64,000 nt of DNA from M3007 sp044230315 (GTDB lineage: Bacteria > Bacteroidota > Bacteroidia > Chitinophagales > Saprospiraceae), in the NCBI GenBank assembly GCA_044230315.1, contig JBGARJ010000007.1:62001-126000 (forward strand), given 5' to 3'. The translations under genes were made by a program, and so were the position numbers. Every line of letters starts with the position of its first letter. Position 1 is the stretch's first letter. The notes under the pieces were generated by a model that saw only the letters and a list, made by a program, of their open reading frames with translations, was not told where the DNA came from and did not search any database. This document shows positions 1 through 7,256 of the stretch, one piece after another.

Positions 1-1
1 C

Positions 2-823
2 ACGGTGGTGGATCGCATGGCCCGCTATGCCGGCAAACTCACCCGGTTGTGCATCTCCATGGTCACGCACGGCAGCGCTTACCAGGATACGGTGGAGATT
101 ACCCGGCGCATTGCAGCCCGGGTCAAAACACCGCTTTCGATCCTGGTGGCCCCTCCGACGCTGAATCGCGAACGGCTCCAGGTTTTCAAAGATCTGGGGG
201 TCGACATGATCGGGGTGGGTCTCGATGCCGTTACGGAGCAGGTCTTTTTCGATCGCCGCACCAATGTGCCCAACGGCGGCTTGAAGTGGGAAAATTATTG
301 GGACGTCATTAATCATTCACGCGACATTTTTGGCCCCTGGAAGGTAAACATCCACTGTGTGGTGGGCTTGGGTGAAACCGACCGCGACCTGGTGGATATG
401 TTTTACCACCTGAAGGAGCGGCAGATACTGGCCTATCTGTTCTGCTTCAATCCGGAGCCCGACAGCCGGATGGCGGACCATCCGAAATCGCCGATCCACC
501 GCTGGCGGCGCATCCAGTTGATCAAGTATTTGATTGAAACAGAAGACCTTCCAGCCGGCGCCCTGCATTTTGATGCTGACGGCAGCCTTGCAGGCCTTGG
601 CGTAGCAGCACAGCGCCTCGACGCGCTGCTGCGCAGCCCGGAAGGCGGCATACCGTTCATGACCGACGGTTGTCCGGGCGAGAACGGCGAACCCGGTTGC
701 ACCCGGCCGTACGGGAGTTACCGGCCAGCAGAGGAATACCGCGATTTTCCCTTCCTGCCCGAAACAGACGACATGGCGGCGATCCGCCGCGAACTCAACC
801 TGGAGCAGATCTTATTTTCCTGA
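2..823 (+). CDS. Radical SAM protein, 3' part only (BioB-like fold)
   Basis: The reading frame is open at the left edge, so this is the C-terminal part of a longer protein; the CxxxCxxC cluster motif must lie before the window. What is visible (about 270 residues) has the beta/alpha pattern of a radical SAM barrel: a segment LSILVAPPTL, then MIGVGLDAVTEQVF, then VNIHCVVGLGETDRDLV, which is typical of BioB/LipA/HydE-like enzymes. The tail has a Cys-containing motif, DGCPGENGEPGCTRPYGSY, followed by a Pro-Phe-rich end, suggesting an auxiliary cluster or substrate site. Similar GCxGCxRPY tails occur in two-component lipoate synthases (LipS1/LipS2), but I cannot confirm that assignment. The stop is 22 bases before etfB, so it is probably cotranscribed with the ETF genes. 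Class is sure, function unknown. Confidence 0.75.
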   Translation, partial: TVVDRMARYAGKLTRLCISMVTHGSAYQDTVEITRRIAARVKTPLSILVAPPTLNRERLQVFKDLGVDMIGVGLDAVTEQVFFDRRTNVPNGGLKWENYWDVINHSRDIFGPWKVNIHCVVGLGETDRDLVDMFYHLKERQILAYLFCFNPEPDSRMADHPKSPIHRWRRIQLIKYLIETEDLPAGALHFDADGSLAGLGVAAQRLDALLRSPEGGIPFMTDGCPGENGEPGCTRPYGSYRPAEEYRDFPFLPETDDMAAIRRELNLEQILFS

Positions 824-844
824 TTACACACTAAATCAACCAGC

Positions 845-1609
845 ATGAATATCATAGTACCAATCAAACAAGTGCCCGACCTGGTGGAAGAACTCGAAAT
901 CGCCGCTTCCGGCAAGGAGCTCAACCGGGAGTGGCTCAAGTTCAAAATCAACGAATTCGACGATCACGCCCTGGAAGAAGCGCTTTGCCTGAAAGAAATA
1001 CAGGGCGGCACCGTGACCGTAATCGCCCTCGACGGTGAAGACATCGACAAAATACTCTTTGCCGCCGCCGCCAAGGAGGCCGATACCCTGATCAAAGTGA
1101 CCGGCGTGGGCGACAGCCCGTCGAGCCACGAAGCCGCCAAGGCCCTGGCCGGCGTCATCGGCGGCAGGCCGTACGACCTGATCCTGACCGGCGTGCAGGC
1201 TGCCGACGACCGCGACGGTCAACTCGGCGTTTTGCTGGCGCACTACCTGGGCATTCCGCATGTGAGTGTAGTGACGGAGGTCAGCGTTTCCGGCGGCACC
1301 GCCACCGTGCACAAAGAGTTCGGCGGCGGTATCACGGCTGAGTACGACGTCAGCCTGCCCGCCGTACTCGGCATCCAGGCCGCCCGGCAAACCCCGCGCT
1401 ACGTACCCGTAGCCCGTGTGCGCCAGGCCATGCGTTCGGCTACAATCGAAGAGGTGAACGGCAGCGCCGGTGGAGTGACCGCGGGCAGCAGCATCAGCCG
1501 CATGTTCAAACCGGAAAGCGGGGGCGGCGCCCAGATGCTCGAGGGCGCTCCGGCCGATGTGGCGGCCAAAATTGTCGGCATCATTCGCGAAAAAGGTATC
1601 AAAATTTAA
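845..1609 (+). CDS. etfB: Electron transfer flavoprotein, beta subunit
   Basis: 254 residues, normal length for EtfB. It begins MNIIVPIKQVPDLVEE, the standard EtfB start, and carries the AMP/nucleotide-binding segment DLILTGVQAADDRDGQLG near residues 112-130, matching the family ...GxQAxDxDxGQ... signature. EtfB pairs with EtfA to hold one FAD and one AMP and carries electrons from acyl-CoA and related dehydrogenases in the cytoplasm. It lies 18 bases before etfA and two genes before a membrane Fe-S oxidoreductase, so the operon supplies both the carrier and its exit to the quinone pool. The ATG at 845 is the only start that keeps the conserved first beta strand. Confidence 0.97.
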   Translation: MNIIVPIKQVPDLVEELEIAASGKELNREWLKFKINEFDDHALEEALCLKEIQGGTVTVIALDGEDIDKILFAAAAKEADTLIKVTGVGDSPSSHEAAKALAGVIGGRPYDLILTGVQAADDRDGQLGVLLAHYLGIPHVSVVTEVSVSGGTATVHKEFGGGITAEYDVSLPAVLGIQAARQTPRYVPVARVRQAMRSATIEEVNGSAGGVTAGSSISRMFKPESGGGAQMLEGAPADVAAKIVGIIREKGIKI

Positions 1610-1627
1610 TTCAAACACCTGTTAACC

Positions 1628-2575
1628 ATGGCTAATAACATCATCGTCATAGCGGAACATTTTAAAGATTACCTCGAAGACATCACCTTCGAAATGCTCG
1701 GCAAGGGCAAAGAACTGGCGGCGGCCACCGGCGGTCAACTGATCGCCGTGCTGCTCGGCAACGGCGTTAAAGCGCTGGCCGGTCAACTCGGCGCTGCCGG
1801 CAAAGTAGTGTATTGCGACCACGCCCAATTCGCCGAATTCAACCCCGAAGCCTACGGCAAGGCCCTGGCTGCCATCGTGCCCGGCCTGGCGCCCGGCATC
1901 GTGCTGGTGGCCAACACCTCCACCGGCATGGACCTGGCCGCCGGTCTCTCGGTCGACCTCAGCCTGCCGCTTGTAGCGTACGCCAACGGCATTACCTCAG
2001 GCAGCGCCACCAGCCAGTTGTACGGCGGCAAAGTGAATGTGGAAAGCAGCCTGGCCGCCGGCCCGGTCATCATTTCGATCTTGCCCGGCTCCTTCCCGGC
2101 CGATGCCGGCAAAGCGGCCGGCGCGCCGGCGGTAGAAGAGGTGGCAGCGCCTGACCTGAGCGGGTTGAAAGTGCGGTTTAAAAAGTTGATGGAGCCGGAA
2201 AGCGGCGACGTAGACATCACCCAGCAAGACGTATTGGTGAGCGTGGGCCGCGGCATCCAAAGCGAAGAGAACCTGGCCCTGGTACAGACGCTGGCCGACA
2301 AACTCGGCGGCGCCTTGTCGGCTTCCCGCCCGATTGTCGACAACAAATGGCTGCCGAAAACCCGGCAGGTGGGTAAATCCGGCCTCAAAGTAAAGCCCAA
2401 GGTCTACCTCGCCGTAGGCATCAGCGGTGCGCCGGAGCACTGGGAGGGCATGAAAGACGCCGAGTGCATCATCGCCATCAACGTCGATCCCAAGGCGCCG
2501 ATCTTCGGCTTCGCCCACTACGGTACCACCGCCGACCTGTTTGACGTGGTGCCCGAGATTACCAAAGCCATCTAA
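1628..2575 (+). CDS. etfA: Electron transfer flavoprotein, alpha subunit
   Basis: 315 residues. The N-terminal domain starts MANNIIVIAEHF. The C-terminal FAD-binding domain contains VGRGIQSEENL, RPIVDNKWLPKTRQVGKSG and LAVGISGAPEHWEGM, followed by AINVDPKAPIFGFAHYG, all diagnostic of EtfA. The usual GISGAxQH motif reads GISGAPEH here, a mild change at a position close to the flavin. It forms the heterodimer with the EtfB encoded 18 bases upstream and is followed 18 bases later by the membrane partner. Electrons arrive from dehydrogenases in beta-oxidation or amino-acid breakdown; no such dehydrogenase gene lies in the window apart from the unrelated paaZ. Confidence 0.97.
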   Translation: MANNIIVIAEHFKDYLEDITFEMLGKGKELAAATGGQLIAVLLGNGVKALAGQLGAAGKVVYCDHAQFAEFNPEAYGKALAAIVPGLAPGIVLVANTSTGMDLAAGLSVDLSLPLVAYANGITSGSATSQLYGGKVNVESSLAAGPVIISILPGSFPADAGKAAGAPAVEEVAAPDLSGLKVRFKKLMEPESGDVDITQQDVLVSVGRGIQSEENLALVQTLADKLGGALSASRPIVDNKWLPKTRQVGKSGLKVKPKVYLAVGISGAPEHWEGMKDAECIIAINVDPKAPIFGFAHYGTTADLFDVVPEITKAI

Positions 2576-2593
2576 CCGTAAAGCGCAACAGCC

Positions 2594-4690
2594 ATGTTCG
2601 AAACGAGAGAGATCTTCCGCAATTTCCCCACCTGGATGGAGGTGGTTTTTTACCTCGTCGCCTTTGCCTCTATCGGCGTTTTCTTCTATGGTTTCTGGCG
2701 GCGCTACCAAAAATACCGCCGGGGCAGGGCCGCCGAGCGGTTTTACGACCTTGGCGGACGGTTTTTCAAGGCGCTCGGCATCATGGCTAAAAATGCCACC
2801 GTCTTCAAGCGCGACGCGTATGCCGGCGCCGCGCACTGGCTTATTTTTTGGGGTTTTGTCGTGTTGTTCCTCGGCACCTGCCTGGTGGCGCTCGACCATG
2901 ATTTTCTGGAAGCCGTATTCCGGTTTCGCCTGCTGAAAGGCGCCTTTTATCGGTGGTTTTCCGCCATTCTCGACGTGGCCGGCGTGTTGTTTATCGCCGG
3001 GTTGCTGATGATGATATTCCGGCGGGGCGCCCTGAGACCCGCCCAATTGGATTACGCCCGCGTGGACCGGGCCGCTGCTACCTACAACCGGAAAGGATAC
3101 GCCCTCGACGACAAGATCTTCCTGTGGCTGCTGCTGCTGGTGGCGGTGAGCGGTTTTTTTATTGAAGGCGCCCGCATTGCCGTAGACCGCCAGGCTGCAG
3201 ACCTGTCGTTTGAACGGTGGTCGCCCGTGGGCTGGGGCATTGCCGGCCTGTTCGACACATTGGGGCTCACCCGCAACGGCAACCAGACCCACCTGTTTCT
3301 CTGGTGGTCGCACGGCATCATGGTGATGTTTTTTGTGGCGTATGTGCCGTTTTCCAAGGCCATGCACATGCTGGTGGATTATGCCAACCTGATGTTTAAA
3401 GACGATATGGCCGCCCGCCGGCTGCCCAGGGTCACCGAGGAGCAGATGAAAGCGGGCATGGGTTACCGCAAGATCGAGGACTTCACCTGGAAAGAGCTGC
3501 TCGATTTCGACGCCTGTACCAAATGCGGTCGCTGCCATGTGGCCTGCCCCGCACGCGCCTCGGGGGCGCCCTTGTCGCCGCGCGACCTGATCCTGGACAT
3601 GCGTTCGTACGCCGACTCCACCATCGGCGTGCGCGAGTGGTTCACCCAGGAACTGAGCGGCGGGCCGAAAAGCAACGGGAAGGAAGTTCTGGTAGCCGGC
3701 GACGTGATCCGGGCCGAGACGCTCTGGTCCTGTACGACCTGCATGGCCTGTGTGGAGGCCTGCCCGGTAGGGATCGAACATCTGACCAGCATCGTGCAAA
3801 TGCGCCGCGCGTTGGTGGACAAAGGCAAAATGGAAGACAGTCTGCAGGATGTGCTGGCCAACATCGGCGACTACGGCAATTCGTTCGGACAGCCCGAACG
3901 CAACCGCGCCAAATGGACGCAGGGGCTCGATTTCCCGGTAAAAGACGCGCGCAAGGAAGCGGTCGAATACCTCTGGTTCGTGGGCGATTTCGCTTCTTAC
4001 GACGCCCGCATGCAGGAAATGACCCGCACCGTGGCGCGTATTTTTCAATCGATCGGCCTCGATTTCGGGCTGTTGTACGAAGGTGAAAAAAACGCCGGCA
4101 ACGACGTGCGCCGCATTGGCGAAGAGGGCTTGTTTGAAATGCTGGTGGAAGACAACCTCGCCGTTTTGTCGAAAGCCAAATTCAACCAGATCGTCACCAC
4201 CGACCCGCACTCTTTCAATACCCTCAAAAACGAATACCCGGAGTTTGGCGGCGCCTACCAGGTGTATCATTACACGGGGTTGTTGTGCAAACTGCTGGAC
4301 GAAGGCAAACTCAAGTTTTCCAGGAAACTCACGCAGTACAAAGTGACCTATCACGACCCCTGTTACCTCGGCCGGTACAATGGCGAAACCGAGGCGCCGC
4401 GCAAACTCCTGCGCGCACTCGGCGTGGAATTTCATGAAATGCGGCGCTGCGGCGCCAATTCGTTCTGCTGCGGCGCCGGCGGCGGCCGCATCTGGATGGA
4501 CGACTCCAAGCTGGAAAAGCGCCCCAGCGAGCAACGCATCGAGGAAGCGCTGGAAATCGACGGCGTGAACCTGTTTGTCGTGGCGTGTCCGAAAGATTAC
4601 GCCATGTATTCCGACGCCGTGAAAACGTCGGGTAATGAAGATAAAATTGCCGTGAAAGATATTATCGAACTGATCCGGGAGGCGCTGTGA
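2594..4690 (+). CDS. Membrane Fe-S oxidoreductase, probable ETF:quinone oxidoreductase (EtfD/HdrD-like)
   Basis: 698 residues in three parts. Residues 1-270 are a NarI-like membrane domain with about five to six helices and His residues placed for haem b (HWLIFWGF near 81; a cluster around WWSHGIM and KAMHM at 236-259). Two [4Fe-4S] motifs follow: CTKCGRCHVACP (308-319) and CTTCMACVEACP (380-391). The C-terminal third has CCG-type repeats (HDPCYLGRYN and ANSFCCGAGGG), as in heterodisulfide reductase HdrD and glycolate oxidase GlcF. Such fused proteins beside etfBA are known or proposed to replace the classical ETF-QO and pass electrons to menaquinone (mycobacterial EtfD is a relative). Start ATG 2594 is 18 bases after etfA. 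Operon with etfBA is nearly certain; the quinone step is inferred from family and context. Confidence 0.9.
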   Translation: MFETREIFRNFPTWMEVVFYLVAFASIGVFFYGFWRRYQKYRRGRAAERFYDLGGRFFKALGIMAKNATVFKRDAYAGAAHWLIFWGFVVLFLGTCLVALDHDFLEAVFRFRLLKGAFYRWFSAILDVAGVLFIAGLLMMIFRRGALRPAQLDYARVDRAAATYNRKGYALDDKIFLWLLLLVAVSGFFIEGARIAVDRQAADLSFERWSPVGWGIAGLFDTLGLTRNGNQTHLFLWWSHGIMVMFFVAYVPFSKAMHMLVDYANLMFKDDMAARRLPRVTEEQMKAGMGYRKIEDFTWKELLDFDACTKCGRCHVACPARASGAPLSPRDLILDMRSYADSTIGVREWFTQELSGGPKSNGKEVLVAGDVIRAETLWSCTTCMACVEACPVGIEHLTSIVQMRRALVDKGKMEDSLQDVLANIGDYGNSFGQPERNRAKWTQGLDFPVKDARKEAVEYLWFVGDFASYDARMQEMTRTVARIFQSIGLDFGLLYEGEKNAGNDVRRIGEEGLFEMLVEDNLAVLSKAKFNQIVTTDPHSFNTLKNEYPEFGGAYQVYHYTGLLCKLLDEGKLKFSRKLTQYKVTYHDPCYLGRYNGETEAPRKLLRALGVEFHEMRRCGANSFCCGAGGGRIWMDDSKLEKRPSEQRIEEALEIDGVNLFVVACPKDYAMYSDAVKTSGNEDKIAVKDIIELIREAL

Positions 4691-4698
4691 GGTTTTGA

Positions 4699-5796
4699 AT
4701 GGATAGCGATGAAAATCTGGGTATTATGGCGAGTCTGAGCACATATCTGAAAGACCCGGTCCTGCAGCAGATGTGGACCGGCATCCGGCGCGCGGGTCCG
4801 CTCCGGTCCATCTCGGTGGACCTGACGCATGTATGCAATTTGCGCTGCACCGGATGCTATTATTTCGAGGAGGGCATGGACGCGTATAAATCGCCGGAAG
4901 ACGAGTCAGCGTTCGACGCCTTTCTCGAACGCGAGGCCGCTCGCGGCACCAATTTCATCACTATCGTCGGCGGCGAACCCAGCCTGGTGATTTCACGGAT
5001 CAAGAAAATTTACGACCGATTCGGCACGAGCGTGGCCACCAACGGCATCCGAAAAATACCGTTCGAAGGCCTGGAAAACCTGCCGATCGGCATTTCCGTA
5101 TGGGGCGATCACGATACCGACCGGGCTTTGCGCGGCGGCGGCAGGTTAGATATTTTCAAAAAAGCCCTGCACAACTACCGCGACGACCCGCGGGCGTTTT
5201 GGTACTACACCGTGGCGCCGGGCTATGCCCAGGAGGTGGAGGGCGTGGTGGAACAATGCCTGGGAAACGGCAACTACGTCCTGTTCAATTACTATTCCGA
5301 TCTCGCTCAGCGTGGCGGCGCCTTCGATTACCGCAACGGTTTTGGCGCCGTGCGGGAGGCCATCGACCGCATGATCGAGCGCTACCCCGGGCGTATTCTG
5401 ATGACGCCGTACCTCAACGAGGTGGTTTCCACGGGCCTGTTGATCGACGAGCATTGGGGTTACGAGGTGTGTACCAACCTTTCCACCGATTTTGCACCCA
5501 ACCTTGAGCGCCTGCAGAGCGGACAGCCCTACAACCCGCATTTCCGGGCCTATAACGCCGATTTTGTGCATACCCGCCGTTGCTGCACCGGCGTTCACCG
5601 CGATTGCGCTTCGTGCTTCGACACCTGGGAGCACTTTTCCTGGATCATGATCAATCTGCGCAAACACCTGGCCACGCCAGAGGCCTTCAGCAACTGGTTG
5701 ACCACCACCTACCTGTTCTATGTGATCAACCGGATCGTCGATTTTCAGGCGGGCATTAGCCTGTTACAGCAGGTTAACCAAGGTATAGTGGCCTGA
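4699..5796 (+). CDS. Radical SAM protein with C-terminal Cys cluster motif, function unknown
   Basis: 365 residues. The cluster motif CNLRCTGC (Cys46, 50, 53) sits in DLTHVCNLRCTGCYYFEEG, and a GGEP SAM-binding motif occurs at 91-94, so this is a true radical SAM enzyme. The C-terminal segment RRCCTGVHRDCASCFD (295-306) could bind an auxiliary cluster in SPASM fashion. The region between is a full partial-TIM barrel. It starts 8 bases after the EtfD-like gene, so it is probably the last gene of the ETF operon; redox proteins of that operon could supply its electrons, but this is a guess. I do not recognise the subfamily (HpnH-like or peptide-modifying enzymes are possible). No obvious precursor peptide gene was seen nearby. 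Confidence 0.85.
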   Translation: MDSDENLGIMASLSTYLKDPVLQQMWTGIRRAGPLRSISVDLTHVCNLRCTGCYYFEEGMDAYKSPEDESAFDAFLEREAARGTNFITIVGGEPSLVISRIKKIYDRFGTSVATNGIRKIPFEGLENLPIGISVWGDHDTDRALRGGGRLDIFKKALHNYRDDPRAFWYYTVAPGYAQEVEGVVEQCLGNGNYVLFNYYSDLAQRGGAFDYRNGFGAVREAIDRMIERYPGRILMTPYLNEVVSTGLLIDEHWGYEVCTNLSTDFAPNLERLQSGQPYNPHFRAYNADFVHTRRCCTGVHRDCASCFDTWEHFSWIMINLRKHLATPEAFSNWLTTTYLFYVINRIVDFQAGISLLQQVNQGIVA

Positions 5797-5891
5797 AAAC
5801 AGCTCGCATACTGCTTTTTCCGGTACATAATTTGCACAATACCAGGGCATCAATACCTTTGTCTAACCGAAGTGCTCCAAAACCCGATCGA

Positions 5892-7256
5892 ATGCCCACC
5901 GAAAAGACATCAACATCCGGCGGCGCAACCGGCGCAGATCAGCTCCCGGTTGTCATTTACCAGAACATTGCCCGGCAAATTCAGGAGGGCAGCTGTGTGC
6001 TGTTCCTGGGGTCTGCCGCTATGGCCGCCAAACAACCCGACGGCTCGTACCGGCCGCTCACCGAACTCTGTGCCAACCACCTGGCCAAAGGTCTCGACCT
6101 CAGCCGCGAAGAAGCGGATTCCCTGGCACAGGTGACCAGTACGCTCCGGATGCGCAACCTGTTGAGCGACACGATGATCATCGCTGCCGTGCAGGATTTT
6201 TATAAACAGGCCGAGCGCGATGCGGTGTTGCACCCGATGCTGGAACAACTGGCTGACCTGCCGTTCCGGATCATCATCAATACTTCGCCCGATGACTTTT
6301 TTGCGCGCTATTACGCACAGGCCGTCCGCGATTTTAATTTCGATTATTACAATTTCCGCAAGCCCACGCCCGACCCGCTGTATGCGTTCGGCGACGACGC
6401 GCCGCCCCTGGTCTACAACCTGTTCGGGTTCTACAAAAAACCGGAATCGCTGGTGCTCACCTATGGCGACCAACTGGGGTATGTCAACAAAATCACCGGC
6501 GCCCAGCACGAACGCTTGCCCGACAGCCTGCTCGCAGCGTTCAATGTGCCCCGGTTTTACCTCTTCATGGGTTTTGATTTTGAAGACTGGAGCCTGCGCA
6601 TTCTGTTCGATTCCCTGTTTCGCAACGCGCGCAACAACATACAACCCTTCGCCTATCCGCTCAAAGGCGAACCGGATACCGGCCCGCAGGCCAGGGTGTT
6701 TTATCAGGGCGAATTCCGGATGGAATTCCCGAAAATTGACATGGAGGCCTTTATCGCCAACCTGCTGGTGCATTACCAGAACCTCGACGGACAGGCCTCC
6801 AGCGACACCGACAGTCCGCAGGCCGAAATCCTGATCCTCCACAACGAGGCCAAGGATGATGACGGCTGCAAAGCCCTTCTGAGCCATCTGCGCCCTTTGA
6901 AAGTACATGCCGTCACCCTGGCCGATGCGCTCGGGGAAGGCGATATGCAGGGCTGGATCCGGCAAAAACTCGATCAATGCCAGGTCGTGCTTCCCTTGAT
7001 TTCGGCCGATTTTTTTGACGACAGCAATCCGGCATTGCCGCTGCTCGACGAGATCGTACGGCGCAACAATCCGCGGGCTCATTTTCTGGTGATGCCCATA
7101 CTCCTCAAACCCGTCAGCATCGAGGGGACGGCCCTAGGCGCCCTCAAAACCACCCGGCCGCTCAACCGCCAGGCCGTTTATGGCGAAGGGCAGGAGGATA
7201 AACACCTGGCCGACATCGCCGAAACGCTTAAAAAATATATCGACACCCTCGCATGA
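5892..7256 (+). CDS. SIR2-like domain plus C-terminal TIR-like domain protein, conflict-system effector candidate
   Basis: 454 residues from ATG 5892. A TTG start at 5832 would add 20 residues, but these show no homology-like structure. Residues 20-300 follow the SIR2-like_2 plan: GSCVLFLGSAAM (33-44) at the nucleotide loop, NTSPDDFF (130-137) where active members have TTNYDxLL, LVYNLFG (173-179) where they have a LHG, and FYLFMGFDFEDWSLRIL (222-238) near the end. The catalytic Asn and His thus appear replaced by Ser and Phe, so the NADase site may be dead. Residues 311-420 look like a TIR-type domain: AEILILH, a strand ending VVLPLISADFF, then LLDEIV with a Glu placed like the TIR catalytic Glu. 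It overlaps the next gene by 4 bases (ATGA), so the two are translationally coupled. The role in defence or cell death is inferred from domain types. Confidence 0.72.
   Translation: MPTEKTSTSGGATGADQLPVVIYQNIARQIQEGSCVLFLGSAAMAAKQPDGSYRPLTELCANHLAKGLDLSREEADSLAQVTSTLRMRNLLSDTMIIAAVQDFYKQAERDAVLHPMLEQLADLPFRIIINTSPDDFFARYYAQAVRDFNFDYYNFRKPTPDPLYAFGDDAPPLVYNLFGFYKKPESLVLTYGDQLGYVNKITGAQHERLPDSLLAAFNVPRFYLFMGFDFEDWSLRILFDSLFRNARNNIQPFAYPLKGEPDTGPQARVFYQGEFRMEFPKIDMEAFIANLLVHYQNLDGQASSDTDSPQAEILILHNEAKDDDGCKALLSHLRPLKVHAVTLADALGEGDMQGWIRQKLDQCQVVLPLISADFFDDSNPALPLLDEIVRRNNPRAHFLVMPILLKPVSIEGTALGALKTTRPLNRQAVYGEGQEDKHLADIAETLKKYIDTLA

Noticed and set aside
1997..4534. 845-codon open frame on the minus strand across etfA and the EtfD-like gene
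   Set aside because: It is the shadow of two strongly supported genes in GC-rich DNA, has no family-like sequence, and lacks a promoter.
5832..5891. TTG start for the SIR2/TIR protein
   Set aside because: The 20 added residues have no domain-like sequence and an ATG at 5892 fits the domain start.
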